IMG/VR virus record: IMGVR_UViG_3300014819_000017
Location: 561 to 45,916 of that record
DNA: 45,356 nt
Direction: 5' to 3' (one strand)
Source: a virus
Below, one piece after another: positions 9,570 to 20,057 of the stretch. A program made the position numbers and the translations under genes. The notes under the pieces are model-generated. The model was not told the origin of the DNA, did not search any database, and saw only the letters and a list, made by a program, of their open reading frames with translations. Positions within the stretch are counted from its first letter, which is position 1. Every line of letters begins with the position of its first letter.

Positions 9570-11593
9570 TGGCAAAGCCACAGTTTAAACTGCCAGACGC
9601 CGAGCAGAAGGCTCTGTCCATGGCGTCAACTGCGCTCATGATGAAGGACGTTGATCCTGCGCATGATGAGCACTATAGCATCCTCAAGGATGCGTACACA
9701 AAGAAGCAGATGCAGGAGCCTGAGCAGGCCCGACTACGATCAACATTCCGACGATACGACCACTTCTACTACCCTAATACGCTCACGCTCGGCGGTGCCG
9801 ATCACTGGGCGGAGGACCCGTCAGCTCGCACTGCCGGGCGTGCTCACGTTTCTGTCAACGTACATCCAGCATATGTGAACATTCCTGCATCGCTGCAGGC
9901 AGTACCTCCAGTAATCAACTACGTTCCAACGACGATGGACAAGGATGGTCGAGCTCAAGCGGCACGACGAGAGCGCCTGTACTTTGCCTGGGCTGAGGCT
10001 AACGAGATTGACGTACGCTTGGAGGAGGCGTGCCTGTACAAGAGCCTCTACGGACATACCGCAGCTAAGGTTACGTGGGACCCAGTGGCTGGGCTGCCTA
10101 AGGTAACCATCATTGACACCCCAGAGAACCTGTACCTAGGGTACGGAGACTCAAACTATAACCGCATTGACTGGGCGATCTACAGCTATGGGCTGAGCCC
10201 ACAGGCTGCCATGGAAGACTTTGGCATTGAGATTGTTCCAGTTCAGCACGGCAACAAGTGGCATCCATACACGTATCAGGCAAGCCACGACGATCCGCTT
10301 GCTAACGTGTACACTAAGGAATACAACCGCGACCCAAGCCGGATCAATACTGCCTATGACAACATGAAGATCACGGTGCTTGACTACTGGTACAAGCACC
10401 CAACCAAGCCAGGCAAGCCGCCGCTCGTGTGCAACGCTCTTATCGTTGGCAACACGATTGTGAAGGTTTCTAAGCACCCAGAGCTAGCTGGTGTACTTCC
10501 GTATGTCACGCTGCGCAACAGCATGATCCCAGGCAGCCCATACGGCAAGTCAGAGCTCTTTGACGTTGAGCAGCTTCTCCGTGAGAAGGACGAGCGCATC
10601 ACGGCGCAGGCGCAGATGATTCAGTCTGTTGTCGGCGGCCAGATGTGGCAGCTCGTTGGAGGCGACGCTCCGGACGAAGTTCCGGCAAATGCAATTCCAA
10701 AGCCTGGCCGCGTTGCGACGCCTGGACCTGGCAACGAGTTGCGAGCTATTACACCATTCATTCCTCAGTTCCAAGTTGAAGATTACAACAAGCGCATTGA
10801 CCGAGAAATCGCAGTGGTCACAGGCCTTAACGACCTTCTGCTGGGACTTGCTCCGTCAAGCGTTCTTGGCTCTAGCCGAGCAATCGCGTCTCTCGTAGCA
10901 AACTACGAGCAGCGCATCGCCCCTAAGCGCAAGCTTCTGTACTCGTGGATCAAGAAGGTCTGGGAGATGTCGGCTCGCATGTGGGAAGCCAAGGATAAGG
11001 CCATCAGCGAGATCATTGGCGGCGAATACCGACTTGAGATTACACCTCCAGAGCTTACACCACGAGATACACTTGAGCTTGCGCAGACTGCACTCAACCT
11101 TGTTCAGGGTCGAATCTGGAGCGCAGAGCGCGCAATGGACCGCGTCGGCGTGGAGGACCCAGAGGGCGAGAAGGACGTTATCCGCGACGAGCAGACTGAC
11201 GCCACACTCAACCCAGCTGCGGTTCTCACGATGGGTCAGCTCATGATGATGTTCCAGCAGCTACAGGCGCAACAGGCTCAGATGCAGCAGCAGCAGGCTA
11301 TGATGCAGCAGCAGATGGGTCAGCCACAGCCTGGCCAGGGAGTTCCTCCTGGAATCCAAGAGCAACTACAGGCGCAGCAGGCATCTGCTGAGAATGCGTT
11401 CCGTCAGGTAGGTCAGCCGCAAGGCACCGAGATGATGAACGGCGGCGAGATGGGCTCAGTCCCACCTGAGATGCTGCCGGAGAACGCACAGCCAGGAGCC
11501 GAGCCACAAGAGGGCGTTGGTCAGCCTGGTGACCTAGGGGCGCAGATTGCGGCTCTACGACAAAACAAAACAATCAATCGTCTAGCAAGATAA
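9569..11593 (+). CDS. Portal protein
   Basis: 674 residues, starting at ATG in a TAATG overlap with terL. The N-terminal two thirds show the expected portal pattern: a first part with ADHWAEDPSARTAGRAHVSVN, a mixed alpha/beta region that includes KVTIIDTPENLYLGYGD, and a helical stem near DVEQLLREKDERITAQAQMIQS and NLLLGLAPSS. The last 130 residues are Gln/Met-rich low complexity (QAQMQQQQAMMQQQMGQPQPG), likely disordered and possibly projecting into the capsid. It should form the dodecameric ring at the packaging vertex. Position right after terL supports this strongly, and no other candidate exists. Confidence 0.82.
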   Translation: MAKPQFKLPDAEQKALSMASTALMMKDVDPAHDEHYSILKDAYTKKQMQEPEQARLRSTFRRYDHFYYPNTLTLGGADHWAEDPSARTAGRAHVSVNVHPAYVNIPASLQAVPPVINYVPTTMDKDGRAQAARRERLYFAWAEANEIDVRLEEACLYKSLYGHTAAKVTWDPVAGLPKVTIIDTPENLYLGYGDSNYNRIDWAIYSYGLSPQAAMEDFGIEIVPVQHGNKWHPYTYQASHDDPLANVYTKEYNRDPSRINTAYDNMKITVLDYWYKHPTKPGKPPLVCNALIVGNTIVKVSKHPELAGVLPYVTLRNSMIPGSPYGKSELFDVEQLLREKDERITAQAQMIQSVVGGQMWQLVGGDAPDEVPANAIPKPGRVATPGPGNELRAITPFIPQFQVEDYNKRIDREIAVVTGLNDLLLGLAPSSVLGSSRAIASLVANYEQRIAPKRKLLYSWIKKVWEMSARMWEAKDKAISEIIGGEYRLEITPPELTPRDTLELAQTALNLVQGRIWSAERAMDRVGVEDPEGEKDVIRDEQTDATLNPAAVLTMGQLMMMFQQLQAQQAQMQQQQAMMQQQMGQPQPGQGVPPGIQEQLQAQQASAENAFRQVGQPQGTEMMNGGEMGSVPPEMLPENAQPGAEPQEGVGQPGDLGAQIAALRQNKTINRLAR

Positions 11594-11605
11594 CGGAGGA
11601 CCACA

Positions 11606-14455
11606 ATGGCACGACGAGGTAGGTTCGGACGTTCGGCATCAGGTTCACAGAACCTGTCGTCGCTTGTCTATTCGCTGCTAAAGGAAGAGCGAAACAACCA
11701 GGAAAGCACGATGCTTACTGCGTATAAGAACAATATGATGTCCGGGAGCGCAGCTGGTCTGTTCACTTCAGACGGCAGCACTCGCCCTGCAACCGCAGCC
11801 AACCTTGTGGAGTGGTACCGAGCGCAGGCAGCAGCCGCAGACGCAGTTGGTGACTCTTCAGGAGCAGAACGATTCCGCACGCAAGCAGAAGAGTTCCGCA
11901 TCCAGTCACTTCGGGATATTGAGACGGTTTTGGATAACGCCTATAAGACTGGCAACTCAATTGACCTTTCCCTCATCGGCGGCTCTGGCTCGTCAAAGAT
12001 TGATGGTGCCACGTACGAAAAGTGGATGAACACGATCCTAAGCGACTCGTCAATGACTGCCTCTGACAAAGAGCGTCTTCAGAGCAAACTCTTCACTGTG
12101 TCGTACAACTACGCTGCAGAGAACATGGTAAATGGGTTTAATGAGAAGAAGTATACAGCTAACCAGCTCGTCAAATTCTACGATGCTGAGCTTGAGCGAG
12201 CTCGCGCAGCTGGTCTTACGCAGACAAGCCAGACATACCGAGACATTGTCCAAGCACGCGCTGCCGCAATTCAGAGGGCGTCAAACGACGCGCAGGCAGC
12301 TCGAGTTGAGACAGTTGAGAATGGAATCCGGGATGAAACTGATGCTATGGCCGGTGCAATCCAGAGGCTGATTAAGCCTATCCTAAAGGATTACGTATCG
12401 TCTCCAGATGTCGTAGATTCACTGCTAAAGGATATCGGCAAAGGCAATGGCGACGATTGGCTCACTAGGTTCTCAAACGTTGTCCAGGCATCAGGCCTTG
12501 ACTACACGCAGTTGTTTGACGCAGGGGCAGGCGCCAATGGCCTGTCAATTGAAGACATGCGTGCTATTTCTCAGATCTTTGGTGGGCTCTCAACTGAGCT
12601 TGAAGACCTCAAGAAGCAAGGGTATGGAGCAGAGCTTGGCAAGTGGATTCCATTTGCCGACGAGATGTCAACGAAGTATACGAATGGAGCATTCGCAGCT
12701 TCAACTCGCCCATTTGTAACTGCCTTCAACGGCACGTACGCCAACGCAGGTGGCAGCATCGGAGTCCAGTTCTCAGGAGAGCCTGGGGCAACTCGTAAGG
12801 CGCTAGAGCAGCTAACTGGAAGCATTGCCGGAGCTGGCTATGAGGCTAACGTAACCGATAGCTCTACTGTCGGCCAGGTCGGCTTGTTTGGCCAAGGGTT
12901 TATTACTGGTCTTATCCCAAGTAAACCTGAGATTAAGACAATTGGAGACCTTGTAGATTACCTGTCCAAGAACGGCGCAACGGCAGGCATGGATAAGACT
13001 GACATCGCAAATGGTATCGGCGAATGGCTATTTGTAATGAAGAACAACCCGAACGCTGCTACCTCAGGCGCTATTCCAAATGAGCTTTATAACCTTGGGA
13101 TTGCGTCCACTATGACGATGCTTGACAACGCTATTGGTGGCTCCGGAGGGCTGACTACCGGTGACGTCCTGCGATTGCACATTGAGTCGACGTATATTCC
13201 ACAGTCTATTCGTGATAATATTGATCCAAATGGCAACCCTACAAGGGCAATGGCTTACAAGATGGACCCAAAGTCTGGGGAGTTCTCGTTTAAGGTTGTC
13301 CCAAGTGCTAACATTGGAAGCAAGGACTATGTCATCTCAACTGGTGCTAACGGAGAAATCTTCTACACGCAGTCAATCCCATACAAGGGAACAGATGGCA
13401 ATAACATTCAGATTAGGTTTGTGCCAGTGCCTGGTGGCGGTAACTATGCCGGCGGCAACGACGCAAACGATCTGATTCTTATTGACCTTAGCGGCGGGTA
13501 CGGAGCACCTCTTGCGCTGACAGCAGCTCAGATTGAAAACTTTACTAGCTGGTATTCGGCTCAGCCGAACGCACAGACTGGTGACTTCTCTGGATTTAGG
13601 CTTGAGCCAGACCAGGCTAACCCTGGTCTTATGAACTTCACTGCAGGAGCAGACCTTCTTAGGGCTCTTACCTCAAGCGGATTCTTTGGAGGTAGAGCAA
13701 TCTTTGACTGGATGAAGGCTGCAAATATTGATCCAAAGAGCCTTTATGCCAATAACATTAACGGAACAATTATCATCGGTGACAACTTTATTGACGACTA
13801 CAGAATGGAAATCTTTACGTCTGGCGTACAAGGCACAGACGCAAGAAGCGCAGTTGCCAACTGGCTAAGGACATCAAAGGGCATTACTGACCCGGGCGGA
13901 AAGATTCTGAACATGATTCTTTCTGGCATGTACCTTACTGCAGAGCAAGGTGATGGTGGGCTTACTTGGAAGATCTTTAAAGATGGCCAGCAATGGACCA
14001 ACAGCACAGATAATACCAAGGATAATCTTCCGCCAGCTCCTCAGGGAACGATTCCAGATCCAAACGCAGTTGCATCAACAGATCCGTCGTTTGGGTGGGG
14101 AGGCAATCCGCAGACTCCGAAGCCGGAACCGATTGGAATGGGCGGCACGGCCGGAGTTAGGGGAACTCAGACCAGCAAGTTCATTCCTCCATCTGATCTT
14201 ATGGATTACACATTTAGGAACATGGGGCCATCAACGACGCCAGTGGAGCCAGCGGTCACTCCTCCTGGTGGAGTTGCTCCAATGATCCCACCTGGGTTGA
14301 AGCCTGACGGCCCAGCAGTTACTGCGCCGATGGTATCAGCTGGTACTGCACCAAGCGTAAGCCCACAAGGCCCGAGCATGCGTCCATTGGCACAGCCAGG
14401 ACAGCCAATGCGTAGGGAACTTGGCCCAAATAGGACAGCAATGAGGAGCTTGTAA
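11606..14455 (+). CDS. Large virion protein of unknown function, 949 aa
   Basis: ATG with GGAGG upstream, 12 bases after the portal. The 949-residue product is helical at the N-terminus (residues 20-260, many charged Ala-rich helices), then mixed alpha/beta. Its last ~135 residues are Pro/Gly-rich and disordered-looking (PPAPQGTIPDPNA, then many TPP and PPG units). No catalytic motif is clear. Siting between portal and scaffold is typical for internal virion or head-vertex proteins, and it is directly coupled to the next giant gene (stop TAATG start). An ejected internal protein is the inference. A protease or MuF-type protein is not supported by visible motifs. Confidence 0.7.
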   Translation: MARRGRFGRSASGSQNLSSLVYSLLKEERNNQESTMLTAYKNNMMSGSAAGLFTSDGSTRPATAANLVEWYRAQAAAADAVGDSSGAERFRTQAEEFRIQSLRDIETVLDNAYKTGNSIDLSLIGGSGSSKIDGATYEKWMNTILSDSSMTASDKERLQSKLFTVSYNYAAENMVNGFNEKKYTANQLVKFYDAELERARAAGLTQTSQTYRDIVQARAAAIQRASNDAQAARVETVENGIRDETDAMAGAIQRLIKPILKDYVSSPDVVDSLLKDIGKGNGDDWLTRFSNVVQASGLDYTQLFDAGAGANGLSIEDMRAISQIFGGLSTELEDLKKQGYGAELGKWIPFADEMSTKYTNGAFAASTRPFVTAFNGTYANAGGSIGVQFSGEPGATRKALEQLTGSIAGAGYEANVTDSSTVGQVGLFGQGFITGLIPSKPEIKTIGDLVDYLSKNGATAGMDKTDIANGIGEWLFVMKNNPNAATSGAIPNELYNLGIASTMTMLDNAIGGSGGLTTGDVLRLHIESTYIPQSIRDNIDPNGNPTRAMAYKMDPKSGEFSFKVVPSANIGSKDYVISTGANGEIFYTQSIPYKGTDGNNIQIRFVPVPGGGNYAGGNDANDLILIDLSGGYGAPLALTAAQIENFTSWYSAQPNAQTGDFSGFRLEPDQANPGLMNFTAGADLLRALTSSGFFGGRAIFDWMKAANIDPKSLYANNINGTIIIGDNFIDDYRMEIFTSGVQGTDARSAVANWLRTSKGITDPGGKILNMILSGMYLTAEQGDGGLTWKIFKDGQQWTNSTDNTKDNLPPAPQGTIPDPNAVASTDPSFGWGGNPQTPKPEPIGMGGTAGVRGTQTSKFIPPSDLMDYTFRNMGPSTTPVEPAVTPPGGVAPMIPPGLKPDGPAVTAPMVSAGTAPSVSPQGPSMRPLAQPGQPMRRELGPNRTAMRSL

Positions 14456-17400
14456 TGGCTAAAATTGGCGGCAGCATTGTAGATCCAACGCCACCGTACA
14501 ATAGTGGCTCGGATAATGGCAACGGAATCAGGTCGCGTGAACTTAACGTTACGCTTACTCCTGAGTACGGCATTGAGACCGGTCGGCTACTTGATGTTCC
14601 AAACTCACTCTCCAACGCGGGTGACTCAAGCAATCCGCTAGATTACGCTGCGTCGCTGCCGTTCCGTGGACTTGGTGTAGCTGGGCAGGCTCTGGGTAGT
14701 GGAATCAAAGTTGGTGCTGATATTATCGGCGCAAGCCCGATTGGGTTTGTAGCAAGCCAGAGAATTGGCGACGGCACAGTCGGTGATGTGGTTGGTAACA
14801 TCGGCAAGGTCTTCCTTGATATTCTTGCAAAGCCTGGCGAAATTGTTCAGGACTTTGGCGCCACGCTTAGGCTTAAGACCGCCAATGGCACGTTGCCTCC
14901 AGACATCCAGGCTATGGTTGACAGTGGGGCATCAGAGGAAAGCATCATCAAGTATATGCGTGAGACTGGGCGGTCTCTTGCAAACGATAGGACGGTAAAC
15001 CTTGGCCTATCGCTACTTCTTGACCCACTGAACCTTACACCGTTTGCTCTGGGCAAGGTTAACCTGCTCAAGGGGCTTGGTAAACTTGGTACGGTAGGAG
15101 CTGGTATTGGGGTAGGCAGCGCACTCGGCCCTGTGGGTGGAGCGGTCGGTGGTCTTGCTGGCTACGCTCTTGGTGGTCGCGTAGGACAAAAGCTTGCCCA
15201 GATTGGCTGGAAGGCAGGAGCAAAGACTATTTCCAGGGAAGCTGGACTTGAACTTAGCGCCAAGGCTCGGTCAATTCAGGCATTTGAAGCTGCCGGTAAA
15301 GCAATCCCTGCGGATTTGAACAAGGGTCAATACCTCATCTACAACGAAATTGACAAGGCTATCTTCCGGCCGATGCGCAACGTTGCAAACGGCGTTAAGG
15401 AAGGCCTAAAGCTCAAGACTGGCCAACTTCTCCTCAGAGCCTACAGCGCAAACGTCATTGACGATTTCCATAAGGCTGCAAGCCAAGCATTTGGAGACGA
15501 AGCTGCAAAGTTGGGATTGCGCAGGTTTGCAATCGCAAAGACAAACTCTGTAATTCAGTCAGTATCTCGATCGCGAGTTGGAGAGGTTGAGGCAGCTGTT
15601 GACAACGTCGTGGAGAACCTTGACGCAGACGTAAACAAGGCACTGCAAGAATACGTTGACGCTCGGTACAAGGGCGTTGACGATTCCACGTTTAATAGGC
15701 TTACGCAGGCATCTGGTGATTCAATTAAGTTCCCAGGATCAAGCGACTATGTCTTGACCAAGTTGGCAGATGAAGCAGGCGAAGCTGGCCTTGAGGGCAG
15801 GTATGGAATGAGCCGAGAAGAAATTACGGCTTACATGCAGGACGCTGCGCCAGGCTACGGACCGCGTACAGACCCAGGCACAGGCTTGCGCATCGTTGAC
15901 GAGAATACCACAAAGCAAGCAGCCAAGAACCGACTGCGCAACCGTTTGCTTCAGGCACGCATGGATACAGAACTTGCCGGGTACGACCCAGTCAAGGACG
16001 CAGTACGTGCAGCTTCCAGCAATATGGATATGATTGACAACGGGCTTCTTGACGAAGTTGCGCTGGAGGTCAAGAAAGAAGCGGAGTACGTTGGCATTGC
16101 AAGCCCACTTAAGGGAACCGCATCCCAGGGGGCGGCAAAGAGGGCATACATGTATGCAGAGCGCTTGGCGACAGAACTTGCCAACGCATCCTCAGACGAC
16201 ATCTCTCGTGTCGCAGGTAGGCAGCCAGCTACCACAGCCCAGATTGAGGCTATTGCAAAATACTTCTTTGGCGACGCTAGGGTTGAAGGCAATAAGCTTG
16301 TCGGCGGAAAGTACTTTGACGACGCAGGCACGCTCTCTTCAGCCGCTAATATCTCTCGCCAACTGTCGCAGAGGTTTGCCTTTGCTCGGTCCACCACTTA
16401 CGGGTTCAACATTAACCGGATGGGCAATGTCCGCCGCGTATTGCACGTAGCATCACTCTTTGAGAAGGCAACCCTTCGCGAGAAGGAGGTCTACGTTAAG
16501 GAGATGAGCAAGGCTCTCGGCAAGCCAGTAACCGTACGGGAAATTGAGCAGATGCTACCAAGGCTGAAGGAACTTGGAGACCCGGCTGCCTACGCTCGCC
16601 CTACGTTCGTTAAGTCAACTAGCCTTATTGACACCAAGGTTGAGCAATGGATTGCTATGTTTGAGAACCTTGGACAAGAGGGCGGCCTTGTGGCTAGCCA
16701 GTACCCAGATGTTTCACAGTCAGTCATTGCTCAGCTGAACAAGGCTGCCTCACGCGGAGGACCGGCCGCAGCTGCAGAAGCAAAGAAGATCTGGGCTACA
16801 CAAGCAGCAGCTGCGTTTGAGGACGTTGCAGCGCACCACCCAGGGTTTAAGCTCACATCAGGATCTGTGTCTGCGCAGCAGGTTAAGGACTTCCTGACCG
16901 CTGCTAAGAACTCCAGCGCCACAACCGCCCGTGCAACACCTAAAGAACTTGCGGCAATTAGGGAGGCCTGGAGAGTCCTTACGGGCAATTCAGACGAGAT
17001 TGACGGGATCATTGCTGCAGCAAAGCGCGATGGCTATGAGCTCGGGATTGCTCCTGCAGATAACGTTATCCGCGAACCTCGACTCATCGCAACTGTTGAG
17101 AAGCAGGGGCTTGCAGTCCCAGAGGTAGCGACGATTGACCGTCCGTTCATTGACCTCACATCAGAGTTTGTTGATGGACTGCCGGACTTTGCAAACCCAC
17201 AGTCATACAAGGTTGGTGGAATCCGTGGCGCTATCCAGTCAATGATGGCACCAGTTCCGCAATCATTGGTATCGTCGTCAGCTGCGCAGCGATTGCAGCT
17301 TATGCTACGCAACAGATTTACTGTTGACGAGATTGACGAGTTTAACCGCAGGATTACGACACGGTCTGTTGAGACTCGCGTTGGCACCAGGGGTCTGTCT

Positions 17401-19455
17401 CAGGATACTCTTGAAGATATCATGGGCGGAATCCTGCAAGAGAAGACCGGAGCCGCCTCTGTAAAGGCTGCCTGGGCTGAGCGCATTCAGGCCCTTGAGA
17501 GGGCTGGGATTAAGAGCCCAGACCTCCAGGCAGACGTCATCAAGGCGTTTAAGGGAGAATACGATATCTCTGGCTACTCGCAATGGATCAGCGGCTCCAT
17601 GAAGACTGCCCCAGGCATTGGGAAGTTCTTGGCGCAAATCTCAGAAAACCTTTACCCAACATTGAAGTATAAGATCAACCCAATGTTCTTTGCCCAGGAG
17701 TTGGTTGAGTCTCCATTCTACGCAGAGTTGCGTGGAATGAATAGGGCGGATATGGAGGCCAAGCTTAAGGCCGCCGGTATTGATCCACGCGAGATCCGCC
17801 AGATGTTCGGAGAGCGAGCAGCCGCCCAAGCAATGCAACTGCATGAGCAGGCGTTCTTCTCCTTTACCGCAAGATCCCGAGGGGCAGCGGACTCAGCCCT
17901 GAAGGAAGGGCTCTCGGTCAAGAATATTATCGGAGAAGATGGTATAATTGCAAAGGGATGGGACTTTACCGCAAACTTCAAGGAGCAGTACCGCGACCTT
18001 ATGGCCGCAGCCGATCTTGCTCCAAAGTTCCAGCAGTTCGTGCAGAAGCATCTTCCGCACGAGTACACAGCCCTGCATGCCAAGTATGGTCCAGATGCTT
18101 TCAACCAACTAGTTGGCTGGGCAACTGAGTATAAGCGCCTGCAGACCGCAAAGTTCGGAGGCTCGGTGGTAAACACGATGAAGGCCCCTGGGTTTGGATT
18201 CGCAGTGAACCCTTCAGCTACGCAGCTTGCTGCAATCCTGAATGATGTCCGAGACGTTCTCCCAATGCACACAGCGGATAAGTTCGGAGCGCTTGTTCAG
18301 GGCGGTGCTCGACCACGAATTATTACAAGCACATTCCGAGCCAAGTTCATCAACGCAGCTCAAGATGCTGGGTATGACGTTTCATCAGCCAGGACCGCCC
18401 TTGACCAGCTTGACAACATCGCGCAGAGGTACGCCCTTGAGCTCAACCGAGTCGGGCCTAACCTTCAGTTCCTACGTACTGAGTACGACAAGGCACTGAA
18501 TACATTTGGAGTTGAGATGCGTGGCCTAACAGCCCAGCTGCAACTGGCTGATGTGCAAAAGGTTATCGTGCAAGAGTTGATGGATGCGTATATCCCTGGC
18601 TTCTCTTCAACTGCAGATGCAAGCAAGGTAATTGAGGCCATTGCCAACGCAAGGAAGTATGGCGCTAAGTTTGCTACCATGGGCAGCCTGATTGAGCAAA
18701 TCCGTCTGGATGCAGGAGACATCTCAACCCTTGGGGCAGGAGCTCGCGAGACAATCCGCGAAACAGTTAAGCGATACTCAAAGTTTGGCGGTGAGCGTGG
18801 GCAGGTTGTCCGTTCAACGCAAGACATTCTCACGGACACGACAAGCAACCTACTCCGCGACCACGCAGGGGAAGAGGCACTGTTTGAGGCAGCCAAGTGG
18901 TCATACGCAAAGTCCGTAGAGGAAATGAACAACGTAAACTACTTCAAGGCAAACCGATCTTGGTTTGAACGCAGCATCAACCATCCGTTCCTTGGGCTGT
19001 ATCCATTTTCGTACATGTTTGGCAAGGCCCTACCGGAGCTGGCACGGTTCATGTTCTACAAGCCGTTTGGCATGACCGCACCTGGAGCTGGTTACGTTGC
19101 ATACCGAAAGATCTCTGAGTACCTATCGTATAATGGCCTTCCGCCTGGATGGGAAGTTACCCAAGAGAAGCCAGACTGGCAGTTCCTCCTGACGCAGCTA
19201 ATTCCTGCTGTGCCAACCGACATGACGGTAGTGACTCCGCACTGGTTCCGCTCTGGCGTATCAACGATCTCTCGCCAAGGGTACGACCAGTACAAGGCAA
19301 CCGATCTCCTTGGGGAAACAACAGACTGGGCAGCCAGGACAGGTGTCGGTGGGTTCTTCCAGCTGGCTGCAAAGGCCGGAGCGGAGCTGAGTGGCAACGC
19401 AGCAGACTTCCTAACTGGCAAATACAATACAGACATCGGTACGTTTAGAAAATAA
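14455..19455 (+). CDS. Giant virion protein, 1666 aa, probable internal/ejection protein
   Basis: The largest complete gene, starting in a TAATG overlap. Residues about 204-247 form a Gly/Ala zipper (KLGTVGAGIGVGSALGPVGG and GAVGGLAGYALGGRVGQKL), a membrane-insertion type segment. The long middle is Ala- and charge-rich helical sequence. The C-terminal 150 residues are aromatic-rich (INHPFLGLYPFSYMFGKALP, then GMTAPGAGYVAYRKISEYL), again suggesting membrane contact. There is no recognisable enzyme motif. Such giant helical proteins with glycine zippers next to capsid genes are typical of proteins packaged in the head and ejected with the DNA. The assignment is inference from size, composition and position. 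Confidence 0.72.
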   Translation: MAKIGGSIVDPTPPYNSGSDNGNGIRSRELNVTLTPEYGIETGRLLDVPNSLSNAGDSSNPLDYAASLPFRGLGVAGQALGSGIKVGADIIGASPIGFVASQRIGDGTVGDVVGNIGKVFLDILAKPGEIVQDFGATLRLKTANGTLPPDIQAMVDSGASEESIIKYMRETGRSLANDRTVNLGLSLLLDPLNLTPFALGKVNLLKGLGKLGTVGAGIGVGSALGPVGGAVGGLAGYALGGRVGQKLAQIGWKAGAKTISREAGLELSAKARSIQAFEAAGKAIPADLNKGQYLIYNEIDKAIFRPMRNVANGVKEGLKLKTGQLLLRAYSANVIDDFHKAASQAFGDEAAKLGLRRFAIAKTNSVIQSVSRSRVGEVEAAVDNVVENLDADVNKALQEYVDARYKGVDDSTFNRLTQASGDSIKFPGSSDYVLTKLADEAGEAGLEGRYGMSREEITAYMQDAAPGYGPRTDPGTGLRIVDENTTKQAAKNRLRNRLLQARMDTELAGYDPVKDAVRAASSNMDMIDNGLLDEVALEVKKEAEYVGIASPLKGTASQGAAKRAYMYAERLATELANASSDDISRVAGRQPATTAQIEAIAKYFFGDARVEGNKLVGGKYFDDAGTLSSAANISRQLSQRFAFARSTTYGFNINRMGNVRRVLHVASLFEKATLREKEVYVKEMSKALGKPVTVREIEQMLPRLKELGDPAAYARPTFVKSTSLIDTKVEQWIAMFENLGQEGGLVASQYPDVSQSVIAQLNKAASRGGPAAAAEAKKIWATQAAAAFEDVAAHHPGFKLTSGSVSAQQVKDFLTAAKNSSATTARATPKELAAIREAWRVLTGNSDEIDGIIAAAKRDGYELGIAPADNVIREPRLIATVEKQGLAVPEVATIDRPFIDLTSEFVDGLPDFANPQSYKVGGIRGAIQSMMAPVPQSLVSSSAAQRLQLMLRNRFTVDEIDEFNRRITTRSVETRVGTRGLSQDTLEDIMGGILQEKTGAASVKAAWAERIQALERAGIKSPDLQADVIKAFKGEYDISGYSQWISGSMKTAPGIGKFLAQISENLYPTLKYKINPMFFAQELVESPFYAELRGMNRADMEAKLKAAGIDPREIRQMFGERAAAQAMQLHEQAFFSFTARSRGAADSALKEGLSVKNIIGEDGIIAKGWDFTANFKEQYRDLMAAADLAPKFQQFVQKHLPHEYTALHAKYGPDAFNQLVGWATEYKRLQTAKFGGSVVNTMKAPGFGFAVNPSATQLAAILNDVRDVLPMHTADKFGALVQGGARPRIITSTFRAKFINAAQDAGYDVSSARTALDQLDNIAQRYALELNRVGPNLQFLRTEYDKALNTFGVEMRGLTAQLQLADVQKVIVQELMDAYIPGFSSTADASKVIEAIANARKYGAKFATMGSLIEQIRLDAGDISTLGAGARETIRETVKRYSKFGGERGQVVRSTQDILTDTTSNLLRDHAGEEALFEAAKWSYAKSVEEMNNVNYFKANRSWFERSINHPFLGLYPFSYMFGKALPELARFMFYKPFGMTAPGAGYVAYRKISEYLSYNGLPPGWEVTQEKPDWQFLLTQLIPAVPTDMTVVTPHWFRSGVSTISRQGYDQYKATDLLGETTDWAARTGVGGFFQLAAKAGAELSGNAADFLTGKYNTDIGTFRK

Positions 19456-19503
19456 CACAGGCCAGAAGTACTGGTCTGGGGATAGTTAAGAAAGGAGCCA
19501 GAG

Positions 19504-20043
19504 ATGGCAGACCTTGAAGTCGCGGCAGAGCAGCCGCTTGAGTCGCAGCAGGAGGCCGTAAATCCTCCAGCAGCCACTGAGGCGGAGGATGATGTCGCCA
19601 CTTGGAAGCGTCGTCTCTCAGGAAAGGACCAGGCTCTCACTGCAGCCCAGAAGGCAGCAGAGGAGTTTAAGTCCAAGTACGAAGAGCTCGCACAGTGGAA
19701 GGCCGCCCAAGAGGAGGCGTCCCTGTCGGAGTTTGAGAAGGCAGCACGCAAGATCAAGCAGCTCGAGGATGAGCTGAAGGCAACGGAAACGCGGTACGAA
19801 ACGGAGAAGTTGAAAGCCAACTACCCGCAGTACTACGCGTTCCAGGAGAAGGTGCGTAACCTCTCTGAAGCACAGCGCGCTGCGGAGTTTGAGAACTTCG
19901 TTAAGTCGCAACTTGGTGGGAACGCTCCCACAGAAATCAGCGACGCCAACGCTCCAAAGCGTGACGTCGTCAAGGATAAACCAATGAAGCCAGAGGATAT
20001 CAAGGACGCAATTCGCGCTCTTGGGAATCCCTGGGCAGAGTAA
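19504..20043 (+). CDS. Scaffold protein
   Basis: 179 residues; ATG with AAAGGAG upstream. The protein is acidic at the N-terminus, then a long coiled coil (KAAEEFKSKYEELAQWKAAQ and KIKQLEDELKATETRYETEK), and a short C-terminal part. It sits immediately before the major capsid gene (14-base gap). These are the standard features of a phage scaffolding protein, which guides capsid assembly and leaves the prohead before packaging. No protease motif is visible in it. Confidence 0.82.
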   Translation: MADLEVAAEQPLESQQEAVNPPAATEAEDDVATWKRRLSGKDQALTAAQKAAEEFKSKYEELAQWKAAQEEASLSEFEKAARKIKQLEDELKATETRYETEKLKANYPQYYAFQEKVRNLSEAQRAAEFENFVKSQLGGNAPTEISDANAPKRDVVKDKPMKPEDIKDAIRALGNPWAE

Positions 20044-20057
20044 TAGGAGGTAGCTAA

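Noticed and set aside
17718-18272. Minus-strand 184-codon open frame
   Set aside because: Shadow of the 1666-aa gene, Ser/Ala/Cys-rich, without ribosome site or family.
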